Shown here: piece by piece, positions 28,598 through 36,524 of the stretch
Layout: each line of letters opens with the position of its first letter
How positions within the stretch are numbered: the first letter of the stretch is position 1
Assembly: GCF_016598535.1 (NCBI RefSeq)
Contig: NZ_CP066779.1
Span: 5,950,053 to 6,014,052, forward strand
Direction: 5' to 3'
Length of the DNA stretch: 64,000 nucleotides
DNA from: Rhodococcus sp. P-2
GTDB taxonomy: Bacteria > Actinomycetota > Actinomycetes > Mycobacteriales > Mycobacteriaceae
Made by a program: the position numbers and the translations under genes
The notes under the pieces: generated by a model
The model's input: only the letters and a program-made list of their open reading frames with translations
Told to the model about the DNA's origin: nothing
Databases searched by the model: none

Positions 28598-30388
28598 GTG
28601 TCTGCTTTCGACATCGTGGTCAACGACGGGTTGTGGTTCGACGGGACGGGGGCTCCAGGTCTGCGTCGTAATCTCGGAATTCGAGACGGCGTGGTCGCGG
28701 AGGTGTCCACGACAGGCCTCGAGATCGGGCCGGACACCGAGGTGATCGATGCGGCCGGCAAGTGGGTGCTCCCGGGTTTTGTCGACGTCCACACGCACTA
28801 CGACGCCGAGGCCTTGGTCAGTCCAGGGCTTCCGGAATCGGTTCGCCACGGCGTCACGACGGTCGTGCTCGGTAATTGCTCGTTGTCGACGGTGTATTCG
28901 ACCCCGCGCGAAATTGCGGACCTGTTCAGCCGGGTCGAAGCAGTGCCCCACGACGCGGTGCTGCGCATCCTCGAAGCGAACAAGACCTGGACCGGTCCCG
29001 CGGCGTACACCGCTGCACTCGAAGCCCTTCCCCTCGGACCGAACGTCGCGGCCTTCATCGGCCATTCCGACATTCGCACGCACGTACTCGGATTGGGGCG
29101 CGGCACCGACAAGAAGGTCAAGCCGACCCGCTCGGAACTCGGCCGGATGGGCTCGATGCTCGAGGACGCCATCGATGCGGGGATGTTGGGCCTGTCGTCG
29201 ATGACCAACGCCCTCGACAAGATCGACGGCGACGAATACCGTTCTCGCTCTTTGCCGTCGACGTATGCACGGTGGAAGGAGTTCCGATTCCTCAACCGCA
29301 TCCTTCGTGATCGCGGCAAGATCTTGCAGAGCGCTCCGACCATCAACCTGCATCCGAACGTCGCGGCGTTCTTCGCTGAAAGCTCCGCCATCGGACGCAA
29401 GAAGCCGCTCAAGACGTCGCTGCTCTCCGGTGCGGATTCGAAGGCCTACCCGGTGATCGTGTACTTCATGCTTGCTGCGGCCCCGCTGCTCAACCGCTTC
29501 GCCAAGACCGATTTCAAGTGGCAGCACCTTCCGGTTCCGTTCACCGTCTATGCAGACGGAATCGACCTCGTCGTATTCGAGGAGTTCGGTGCCGGCGCCG
29601 CCGCGTTGCACCTCAAGGACCAGGTGGAGCGCAACGAACTGCTCCAGGACGAGTCGTACCGCCGCGCATTCCGCAAGGACTACGACAACAAGTTCTCACC
29701 TCGCATCTGGCACCGCAATTTCTACGACGCCGTGATCGTCGGTTGCCCGGACGAGACGTTGATCGGCAAGAACTTCGGTCAGGTCGGCGACGTCCGGGGA
29801 GTGCACCCCGTGGACGCATACCTCGATCTGGTGGTGAAGTACGGACGAGAACTTCGCTGGCGCACCACTATTGCCAATCATCGTCCCAAGTTTGCCAAGA
29901 AACTCGCCGCGAGTTCCGGCGTGCAGATGGGCTTCGGCGATGCGGGTGCGCATCTGCGCAACATGGCGTTCTACAACTATCCGGTGCGACTCCTCAAGCG
30001 TGTCAAGGACGCCCAGAGTGACCGCAAACCGTTCCTCACCGTCGAACGGGCAATTCATCGCCTGACCGGCGAACTGGCGGATTGGTACGGCATCGATGCC
30101 GGGCATCTACGCCAGGGTGACCGCGCGGACTTCGTTGTCATCGATCCAGCCGGGCTCGACGAGTCGGTGGACGGCCTGTTCGAGGCAAAGGTCCCCGAGT
30201 ACGGTGGCATCAGCCGAATGGTCAACCGCAGCGACGACGCAGCCGTCGCGACGGTGATCAACGGCCGACTCGTCTACCGGGACGGCGAATTCGCCCCGGG
30301 ATTCGGAATCGAAAAGACAGGCCAGTTCCTGCGCGCTGGTGAAAAGGCTCCGATCACAGGGGTCACGAAGGCTAGCGTGGCGCTATGA
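28598..30388 (+). CDS. Amidohydrolase of the N-acyl-D-amino-acid deacylase family
   Basis: 596 residues from a GTG with GAGGAG upstream. D-aminoacylase-type features: DGTGAPGLRRNLGIRDG at the start, VLPGFVDVHTHYDAEA (HxH metal pair), VLGNCSLS (cysteine at the metal-ligand position of D-aminoacylases), GHSDIRTHVLG and the late GFGDAGAHLRN aspartate. Relatives of this length in Rhodococcus and Mycobacterium are annotated as D-amino acid deacylase or amidohydrolase 3 proteins with no proven substrate. The stop overlaps the following hydrolase start by four bases. Confidence 0.85.
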   Translation: MSAFDIVVNDGLWFDGTGAPGLRRNLGIRDGVVAEVSTTGLEIGPDTEVIDAAGKWVLPGFVDVHTHYDAEALVSPGLPESVRHGVTTVVLGNCSLSTVYSTPREIADLFSRVEAVPHDAVLRILEANKTWTGPAAYTAALEALPLGPNVAAFIGHSDIRTHVLGLGRGTDKKVKPTRSELGRMGSMLEDAIDAGMLGLSSMTNALDKIDGDEYRSRSLPSTYARWKEFRFLNRILRDRGKILQSAPTINLHPNVAAFFAESSAIGRKKPLKTSLLSGADSKAYPVIVYFMLAAAPLLNRFAKTDFKWQHLPVPFTVYADGIDLVVFEEFGAGAAALHLKDQVERNELLQDESYRRAFRKDYDNKFSPRIWHRNFYDAVIVGCPDETLIGKNFGQVGDVRGVHPVDAYLDLVVKYGRELRWRTTIANHRPKFAKKLAASSGVQMGFGDAGAHLRNMAFYNYPVRLLKRVKDAQSDRKPFLTVERAIHRLTGELADWYGIDAGHLRQGDRADFVVIDPAGLDESVDGLFEAKVPEYGGISRMVNRSDDAAVATVINGRLVYRDGEFAPGFGIEKTGQFLRAGEKAPITGVTKASVAL

Positions 30389-31230
30389 CTACACCGGCGG
30401 ATCGCCTCACCTCGTACTCCCGGTCCGGGCTGACCTTCGACGTACGCGACGAAGGGCCGGCAGACGGTCCGGTTGTTGTCCTCCTGCACGGTTTTCCGCA
30501 GGATTCGAGCTCGTGGGATCAGCTCGCACCGCTGCTGCACACCCGCGGCTTCCGCACGGTGGCGCCGGATCAGCGAGGGTACTCACCCGGCGCCAGGCCG
30601 AAAGCGCGCTGGGCGTACCGCGGGTCCGAACTCGCCGCTGACACTGTCGCACTGATCGACGCGCTCGCGGTGGGCAAGGTGCACCTGGTCGGCCACGACT
30701 GGGGTGCCGCAGTCGCATGGCAGGTCGCTGCCGAGCGGCCCGATTTGCTCAACACCGTTACCGCGGTGTCGGTTCCGCATCCACTGGCGTTCGTCAAGGC
30801 GATGGTGACCAGCACGCAGGGACTGAAATCGTGGTACATGGGGGCGTTCCAATTGCCCTTCGTTCCCGAGAAGGTTCTGTCCTCCACGTCGGCGGGTGAG
30901 AAGTTCCTGATCTCGAGCGGGCAGACGCCGGAGAACGCGCGGCGCGATCTGAATGCCATGCTGGCTCCCGGCCGCCTGCGGGGTGGTCTGAACTGGTATC
31001 GCGCGATGTGGATGACCAAGCCGAACCCCGCAACTGCCCGGGTCACCGTGCCGACCATGCACGTCTGGAGCGACGGCGATGCTGCCATCGGGCCCAAGGG
31101 ATCTGCGCTCACCCCCGCGTTTGTCGACGGCCCGTACCGGTTCGAGGTTCTCAGCGGCGTGAGCCACTGGATTCCGGACGAGGCGCCGGACGAGTTGGAC
31201 CGACTGCTGGGCGAGCATCTCGGCAGCTGA
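30385..31230 (+). CDS. Alpha/beta hydrolase, epoxide hydrolase-like
   Basis: 281 residues, starting in an ATGA overlap with the amidohydrolase. Oxyanion motif LLHGFPQDSSSWD near residue 33. The nucleophile elbow VGHDWGAAVAW carries aspartate, as in epoxide hydrolases and haloalkane dehalogenases, not serine. The catalytic histidine lies near the end in GVSHWIPDEAPDEL. It is probably soluble and acts on an epoxide or similar small molecule. Co-transcription with a deacylase suggests one degradation route. Confidence 0.85.
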   Translation: MTTPADRLTSYSRSGLTFDVRDEGPADGPVVVLLHGFPQDSSSWDQLAPLLHTRGFRTVAPDQRGYSPGARPKARWAYRGSELAADTVALIDALAVGKVHLVGHDWGAAVAWQVAAERPDLLNTVTAVSVPHPLAFVKAMVTSTQGLKSWYMGAFQLPFVPEKVLSSTSAGEKFLISSGQTPENARRDLNAMLAPGRLRGGLNWYRAMWMTKPNPATARVTVPTMHVWSDGDAAIGPKGSALTPAFVDGPYRFEVLSGVSHWIPDEAPDELDRLLGEHLGS

Positions 31231-31244
31231 CCGCGTTTCGATCA

Positions 31245-31274
31245 CTGAAGCCCCGCCGATCGGCGGGGCTTCAG
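31245..31274. terminator. Hairpin between convergent genes
   Basis: A 14-bp perfect stem around AT (31245-31258 with 31261-31274), with only a short T stretch. It lies between the hydrolase end and the sulfotransferase end and probably acts in both directions. Confidence 0.7.
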
Positions 31275-31303
31275 TTGTCAGCAAGGTCGTCGGCCAGCGG
31301 TTC

Positions 31304-32443
31304 TCAACGAGTTCCGAATCGCTCTTCCACCTGCTCCTTCGTCAGACCGAACTCCTCGAGCGTGTACTTGTGCGAAGGTTTGCGAGCACCCGAGCGGCTT
31401 TCCTCGTGCATGGCCTCCATCGACTGCTGGGCGGTAGATGTCAAAGGGATGTCGAAGTGCGCGTAGATGTTCTCGACGGTTCCCAGCGGATCGGTGACGA
31501 AGTCCTGATAGTCGACGTCGATGAACTGAGCCGGATTGTGGTGTGCGCGTGCACTGTCGAACTGCTCGAGTCCCCTGGCCCACAATTCGAGCTGACTTTC
31601 GCCGATCACCTTGTCGGTGAACGTGTTCGACCAACCCTCTGTCGCCTGGGCGGCCAGGCTGCATACCGACGGAATGATTGTCGTGGGGGAGCGGTGAGTC
31701 TGGATGACGAGAGCGTCGGGGTACGCCTCCATCAATTCGTCGAGCGCAAACAGGTGGCTCGGGTTCTTGAGGACCCACCGTCGATCCTGATCGGGCAGAC
31801 CGATCAGCTGCAGGTTCTTCTTGTGTCGTGCATAGGCGTTCGACCACTCCTGGTCCTTCAGCCATGCGGAGTACGTGGGTAGATTTGCCAGGCACTCGTA
31901 CGACACGGACTTGAACGTCTGACGCAAGAGTTGCCAACATTCTTCGACTTCACTGGCGGACATGTAGTGCACGCCCATGAATTCGGGATGCTCGACGTGG
32001 TGTTGGCCGAACGTCTCCTCGATCTTGGCGAAGACCGGGTTCGATTCCCAGGTATCGCGAGGTGGACGCGGCTGGGGGAACTCGGTCAGCCACATCTCGA
32101 GACCCTGGTGAGCCGGGTCGACCGTGAGGAGGCGGTGTAGCGCTGTGGTGCCGGTGCGTGGCAATCCGGTGACGAAGATCGGCCGCTCGATCTTGACGTC
32201 GGCGTGTTCCGGATGTTCCTTCCATGCGGATTCGCTGAGCAGACGTGCCACCAGGGCGCCGCGTAGGAATACCCGAGAGATCTTGCTGCCGAAGGGTGTC
32301 AGATCCTCGTCGCGGTCGTACGACTCGAGCAGGACCGACAGAGCTTCGGTGTAATCGTCGACGCCGAAGTCCGTCAGGCCGGTCATCCGCGTCGCCGAGG
32401 CATGGAGATCCTCGACGGTGCCGACGTGAGTGCGTTCAGTCAT
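31304..32443 (-). CDS. PAPS-dependent sulfotransferase family protein (Rv3529c-like)
   Basis: 379 residues from the ATG at 32443, with AGGAG six bases upstream. The 5'-phosphosulfate loop is PIFVTGLPRTGTTALHRLL at residues 88-106, and the 3'-phosphate region is VIQTHRSPTTIIPSVCSL. It would transfer sulfate from PAPS to an acceptor. It is the last gene of a leftward operon behind an SDR and a DUF1214 protein. The same three genes occur as Rv3531c-Rv3530c-Rv3529c in the mycobacterial cholesterol region, from memory. The acceptor is unknown; a steroid or lipid is likely. The nearby cysDNC-cysQ operon could supply PAPS. Confidence 0.85.
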   Translation of the reverse strand: MTERTHVGTVEDLHASATRMTGLTDFGVDDYTEALSVLLESYDRDEDLTPFGSKISRVFLRGALVARLLSESAWKEHPEHADVKIERPIFVTGLPRTGTTALHRLLTVDPAHQGLEMWLTEFPQPRPPRDTWESNPVFAKIEETFGQHHVEHPEFMGVHYMSASEVEECWQLLRQTFKSVSYECLANLPTYSAWLKDQEWSNAYARHKKNLQLIGLPDQDRRWVLKNPSHLFALDELMEAYPDALVIQTHRSPTTIIPSVCSLAAQATEGWSNTFTDKVIGESQLELWARGLEQFDSARAHHNPAQFIDVDYQDFVTDPLGTVENIYAHFDIPLTSTAQQSMEAMHEESRSGARKPSHKYTLEEFGLTKEQVEERFGTR

Positions 32444-32450
32444 GGTGCTC

Positions 32451-33233
32451 CTAGTGATGGAATTCGCCGCAGTTGACGTCGATACATTGGCCGGTGATCG
32501 CGCTGGCCATCGGGGACGCCAGGAAGATCGCCGCATCGGATACTTCATCCGTCGTCGGCAGGCGCTTGAGGTCGGTGTTCGACGCGGTGTGCTCGTAGAT
32601 CTGCTCGACGGTCATGCCGAACTTCTCCGCCTGGTGCGCGAAGTAACCCTTGAGGGTGTCGCCCCAGATATAGCCGGGTGCAATCGAATTGACACGAATT
32701 CCCTGCGGGCCGAGTTCGGTGGCCAGGGACTGCGACATGGCGAGCAGGGCCGACTTCGCCATCTTGTAGCTGCCGTAACGCTCTTGCGAATGCCGCAACA
32801 CCATCGAATTGATGTTCACCACGGAGCCGTCCGACTCGGCAAGTGCCGGCGTGAACAGCTGAGTCAGGCGCAGCGCACCCAGTACGGTCAGTTCGATGCT
32901 GTCGCGGATGTGCTGGTAATCGGTGCGAGCCAATGGCTTCATCGACGGAATCGAGAAGGCATTGTTGATCAGAGTGTCGACTTTGCCGTAGGCGGCAATG
33001 GACTCGGCCACCAGATTCTCGGCGGAAGCCTGGTCGGTGATGTCGGTGGCAACGGTGACGGCGCGCCCACCGGCATCGACTATTTCCTTCGCGACGTCGT
33101 CGAGCCGCGATTGCGTGCGCGCTGCGAGAACAAGACTCGCGCCGGCTGACGCACAGCGAAGCGCCAGAGCGCGGCCGAGAGCGGGGCCGACCCCGGAGAT
33201 GACTACTACACGGTCTTCGAGCAAGGCGGTCAT
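32451..33233 (-). CDS. Short-chain dehydrogenase/reductase (Rv3530c-like)
   Basis: 260 residues from the ATG at 33233, two bases after the upstream gene's stop. Rossmann motif VVISGVGPALGRALAL; NNA at 90-92; catalytic Ser143 and Tyr156-x3-Lys160 (SYKMAKSALL); GIRVNSIAPGYIWGDTLKGY after it. The oxidoreductase is complete and NAD(P)-dependent. Its place between DUF1214 and sulfotransferase genes suggests it creates or removes a hydroxyl on the same substrate. Confidence 0.9.
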   Translation of the reverse strand: MTALLEDRVVVISGVGPALGRALALRCASAGASLVLAARTQSRLDDVAKEIVDAGGRAVTVATDITDQASAENLVAESIAAYGKVDTLINNAFSIPSMKPLARTDYQHIRDSIELTVLGALRLTQLFTPALAESDGSVVNINSMVLRHSQERYGSYKMAKSALLAMSQSLATELGPQGIRVNSIAPGYIWGDTLKGYFAHQAEKFGMTVEQIYEHTASNTDLKRLPTTDEVSDAAIFLASPMASAITGQCIDVNCGEFHH

Positions 33234-33235
33234 GT

Positions 33236-34402
33236 TTACCCCAGCATTCGGTTGTCGATGGCGGCCTGGCGCTGGGCAATTCGCGCTGCCCAGTCCTCGG
33301 CGCTGATGGCGTTGGTGTCGAAATGCGGCAGGTGCTTCGCAATGTCTTCCACTGGAACGATCTCGACGGTGGGGCCGTCCTCGGGCGTCAGCTCGCGCGA
33401 GACCCGCTGCCACCGGAACTGAAGAATGCCGCGCGGGTGCCCGACGGTTTCGATCCAGTTGGTGACACCGGGGTTCTTCTCGCTGACCACCATCCGGACC
33501 ATCCCGTCCGGATCCACCTGTGCCTGGCCGTTGTTGAGGGAGGTCTGATGATTGACGTAGTCGAGTGAGATGTACCAGAGGCTACCGAGTTGGAAGCCGA
33601 GATACGGTGCGTCCGACGCCGGAACCGTGATGATCATCGCCTGCTCGTCGGTTAGTTCGTAATGTCCCACCGACGAGTACTGTGTCGCCAGTCCGCCCGG
33701 CGTCAGACGTGGTTCGGTCATGGTGTTGACCGTGAGCTTGAGGTAGAACCACTCCGGAAACTGCAGCCACGTCTTGACCCGCGTGACCAGTGCCTTTCCG
33801 GCCCGTGCGTACCGCTTCTCGGTCTCTTCGGCGGTCAGCGGTGGCGGTGCGATTCCGATCGAATCGGTGCGCTCGATTCGGATCACGCCGCGCTGCTGAC
33901 TCCAGTCGCTGTAGACCTCGCGAACGACCAACTGCGAGGAACCGGGCGCCAGGGTGTAGTAGTTGGCTCGGCCGTCGGCAGGGCCGGGGCCGAACCAAGC
34001 GACGAAGTTGCCGTCGTCGTCTATCTCGAGTTCGCGGTCGTCGAAGGCGATCTCGCTTCCGGGGACATTCGAGTTGGTGTAGTTCCCGCTCAACACCTGG
34101 AAGCTGAGATCGGCTGTGGTGCCGCGCTTTCCGGTGACCTTGTATTCTTTGTCGTCGTTGATACGGGCGCCGAAGTAGAGGGTGTCCGGGTTGTCGAGAC
34201 CCATCTTGGTGAACGGCCCAGTGCCCTGGATGAAACTCGGATGAGTCTTTTCGCTGGCCCAGGCGGCATGCGTCGTCGCGATGATTCCGCCGGCCAGATA
34301 TTGGTATCCCTCCAGTAGATCCTGTTCGGATCTGATGTGCGGCGCAGTCTCGATCAATTTCTCGGCTTCGGCGATCGCCTCGGCAAACGGGTCCGTCAGC
34401 AC
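33236..34402 (-). CDS. DUF1214-domain protein (Rv3531c-like)
   Basis: 388 residues from a GTG at 34402, with GAGGAG five bases upstream. It starts MLTDPFAEAIAEAEKLI. The central and C-terminal parts match the DUF1214 fold (TLYFGARINDDKEYKVTGKRG, FQLGSLWYISLDYVNHQTSL, MVRMVVSEKNPGVTNWIETV). No catalytic motif is known. First gene of the leftward operon, expressed from a promoter that carries both a KstR-type box and the GGTACA inverted repeat. Its function is unknown; co-occurrence with the SDR and sulfotransferase suggests a steroid or lipid substrate. Confidence 0.82.
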   Translation of the reverse strand: MLTDPFAEAIAEAEKLIETAPHIRSEQDLLEGYQYLAGGIIATTHAAWASEKTHPSFIQGTGPFTKMGLDNPDTLYFGARINDDKEYKVTGKRGTTADLSFQVLSGNYTNSNVPGSEIAFDDRELEIDDDGNFVAWFGPGPADGRANYYTLAPGSSQLVVREVYSDWSQQRGVIRIERTDSIGIAPPPLTAEETEKRYARAGKALVTRVKTWLQFPEWFYLKLTVNTMTEPRLTPGGLATQYSSVGHYELTDEQAMIITVPASDAPYLGFQLGSLWYISLDYVNHQTSLNNGQAQVDPDGMVRMVVSEKNPGVTNWIETVGHPRGILQFRWQRVSRELTPEDGPTVEIVPVEDIAKHLPHFDTNAISAEDWAARIAQRQAAIDNRMLG

Positions 34403-34448
34403 GCTGGCTCCTCACAGTTCCGACTATGTCGCCGGTCCAGAGCGTCGT

Positions 34449-34464
34449 GGTACAAATATGTACC
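34449..34464. promoter_or_regulatory. GGTACA-N4-TGTACC operator, copy A
   Basis: A perfect 6-bp inverted repeat with spacer AATA, 46 bases upstream of the DUF1214 start. An almost identical site lies before cysD (35529-35546). It is the likely target of the IclR regulator encoded between the two copies. Confidence 0.65.
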
Positions 34465-34493
34465 TATTTGGTAGATGTTGGGTATTCCGACAA

Positions 34494-34507
34494 TAGAACG
34501 CGTTCTA
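34494..34507. promoter_or_regulatory. KstR-type box TAGAACGCGTTCTA, copy A
   Basis: A perfect 14-bp palindrome that fits the published KstR consensus TnnAACnnGTTnnA. It is 29 bp from GGTACA copy A and 11 bp upstream of the iclR start codon. It could therefore control both the leftward operon and iclR. Confidence 0.7.
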
Positions 34508-34518
34508 GGGAGTGGTCA

Positions 34519-35454
34519 ATGGGTGGACCGGAGAAGGCGCCTGAAGATGGTCGCCCGAGGGGGAGGCAATCGCCTCCCACCGAGCGGGTGGTTCAGGTAC
34601 TCGATTACCTCGTCGGCCGCCCTGATCAGCGGTTCGGGCTGTCGGAACTGGCCCGCGCGCTCGAGATCAGCAAGCCCACCTGCCTGGGAATCCTCACGGC
34701 ACTGGCTGATCGTGGATACCTGACTCGGGACGAGGTGTCGAAGACCTACGGGCTCGGTCCGGCCTTGATTGCGGCCGGACGTGCAGCTCAGCGCGGATTT
34801 GCCGTCGGCCCTATTGCCCGCACCCATCTGGCGAAGGTGAGTGCGGAGTTCGGGACGACGTGCACGGCGTCCGGCGTGATCGGTGACCAGATCAGTGTTC
34901 TCGAGGTGACCGGACCGGTCGGAGCACGTCGCGCTGCCAAGGTCGGGCAGGTGTATCCGTTCGCTCCGCCGGTCGGACTGATGTACGTCCTCTGGGGTTC
35001 GGATCACGACATGGACAGTTGGCTGAGCAAGGAGCCGAGCCTGCCGGTGCGCTTGGATCGCGAGCGTCTGTGGAACGTGGTCCGCGAGTGCCGCGCCGCG
35101 GGGTACCTGGTCGAGAGTCTGGACCCCGTCGGGCAGCGACTTCACACGCTGATGGCGGGTGTTGCGACGCATGATCTCCCGCCCGAGGTGCGTGAACTGC
35201 TCGGTGAGATGGTGTCGAGCCTGGGCGAGAGGGTGTACCTCGGGCGCGACATCAGTTCCGACGACGAGCATCCCGTCAGTCTCATCGCGGCCCCGACCTA
35301 CGACGCCGAGGGGCATCAGGCGCTTGTGTTGACGCTGTATGTGGGTGGGGCGATTACGGGCGCCGAGATCGAGCGAAGGGCCGCGGCGCTGGTTGCGGCA
35401 GCGGATGCGGTGACGGCGGAAGTTGGTGGCCGGAGTCCGGTTCGCGGTCTGTGA
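34519..35454 (+). CDS. IclR-family transcriptional regulator
   Basis: 311 residues from the ATG at 34519 (GGGAG upstream); the frame opens earlier but without a good start. The N-terminal winged helix includes RFGLSELARALEISKPTCLGILTALADRGYLTRD. The effector domain follows, with the expected VLEVTGPVGARRAAKVGQ...PLFAPPVG-like stretch. Its gene lies between two divergent operons whose promoters share an inverted repeat. It is therefore the prime candidate to control both the sulfotransferase operon and the cysD operon. The effector is unknown. Confidence 0.88.
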   Translation: MGGPEKAPEDGRPRGRQSPPTERVVQVLDYLVGRPDQRFGLSELARALEISKPTCLGILTALADRGYLTRDEVSKTYGLGPALIAAGRAAQRGFAVGPIARTHLAKVSAEFGTTCTASGVIGDQISVLEVTGPVGARRAAKVGQVYPFAPPVGLMYVLWGSDHDMDSWLSKEPSLPVRLDRERLWNVVRECRAAGYLVESLDPVGQRLHTLMAGVATHDLPPEVRELLGEMVSSLGERVYLGRDISSDDEHPVSLIAAPTYDAEGHQALVLTLYVGGAITGAEIERRAAALVAAADAVTAEVGGRSPVRGL

Positions 35455-35483
35455 CGTCTGATTGCCGGACATTGACCTTTGGG

Positions 35484-35497
35484 TAGAACGAGTTCTA
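35484..35497. promoter_or_regulatory. KstR-type box TAGAACGAGTTCTA, copy B
   Basis: It fits TnnAACnnGTTnnA and differs from copy A at one central base. It sits 29 bp after the iclR stop and 101 bp before cysD. The following bases TT are also shared with copy A on the matching strand. Confidence 0.7.
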
Positions 35498-35528
35498 TTC
35501 TGTGGTTGCGTTCAAATTAGAACCAGTC

Positions 35529-35546
35529 CGGTACATAAATGTACCG
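35529..35546. promoter_or_regulatory. GGTACA-N4-TGTACC operator, copy B
   Basis: CGGTACA-TAAA-TGTACCG, a perfect 7-bp inverted repeat, 51 bases before the cysD start and 32 bp after the KstR-type box. Relative to its operon it has the same order and nearly the same spacing as copy A. A further small inverted repeat (GCGGAA-N6-TTCCGC) follows at 35549-35566. Confidence 0.65.
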
Positions 35547-35597
35547 ATGCGGAAATGGTGTTCCGCACGGAGTACGTGATGCTCAGGAGCGAAAGAC

Positions 35598-36524
35598 ATG
35601 GCAACACTCCAGACCCCGCCCGCCTACGAGTTGTCGCATCTGCGAGCACTCGAAGCGGAGGCGGTCCATATATTCCGCGAAGTCGCAGCGACTTTCGAAA
35701 AGCCGGTCCTCCTGTTCTCCGGAGGTAAGGATTCCGTCGTGATGCTGCACGTAGCGGCCAAGGCATTCTGGCCTGCCCCATTGCCGTTCGCCGTGATGCA
35801 CGTCGACACCGGTCACAATTTCGACGAGGTGATCGAATTTCGCGACCGCACGGTCGATCGCTTCAACCTGCGTCTTGTCGTCTCCAGCGTGCAGGACGAC
35901 ATCGACGCCGGTCGCGTCATCGAGGACACCGGAGTCGGTTCCAGTCGCAATCGCCTGCAGACACACGCGTTGCTGCGCGGAATTCGCGACAACAAGTTCG
36001 ACGCCGTGTTCGGTGGTGCTCGCCGAGACGAGGAGAAGGCACGCGCCAAGGAGCGGGTGTTCAGCTTCCGGGACGAGTTCGGGCAGTGGGATCCCAAGGT
36101 GCAGCGACCCGAACTGTGGAATCTGTACAACGGCAAACACCGTAAGGGCGAACATATTCGGATCTTCCCGCTCTCCAACTGGACAGAGCTCGACATCTGG
36201 CAGTACATCGAGAGCGAACAGATCGACCTTCCCGGCATCTACTACGCCCATCGTCGCGACGTGGTTCCGCGCGACGGAATGTTGTTGGCACGCACCCGCT
36301 TCCTCGAACTTCGCGACGGCGAAGAGTCCTACGAGGCGTTGGTGCGCTTCCGTACGGTCGGCGACGCAACGTGTACCGGATGCGTCGAATCGTCGGCCGA
36401 AACGCCGGCTGCTGTCGTGGAAGAAGTTGCAGCGAGCCGTATTACGGAACGTGGCGCAACCAGAGCTGATGACCGAATTTCCGAAGCCGGCATGGAAGAT
36501 CGTAAGAAAGAGGGGTACTTCTGA
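35598..36524 (+). CDS. cysD: Sulfate adenylyltransferase subunit 2
   Basis: 308 residues, with AGGAG upstream of the ATG. PP-loop ATPase motif LLFSGGKDSVVMLHVA near residue 40; FAVMHVDTGHNF; and GGARRDEEKARAKERVFSFRD, typical of CysD. With CysN it makes APS from sulfate and ATP. First gene of a four-gene operon with 1-4 base overlaps. No cysH or sulfite reductase gene is close, so this copy need not serve cysteine synthesis. Confidence 0.95.
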   Translation: MATLQTPPAYELSHLRALEAEAVHIFREVAATFEKPVLLFSGGKDSVVMLHVAAKAFWPAPLPFAVMHVDTGHNFDEVIEFRDRTVDRFNLRLVVSSVQDDIDAGRVIEDTGVGSSRNRLQTHALLRGIRDNKFDAVFGGARRDEEKARAKERVFSFRDEFGQWDPKVQRPELWNLYNGKHRKGEHIRIFPLSNWTELDIWQYIESEQIDLPGIYYAHRRDVVPRDGMLLARTRFLELRDGEESYEALVRFRTVGDATCTGCVESSAETPAAVVEEVAASRITERGATRADDRISEAGMEDRKKEGYF

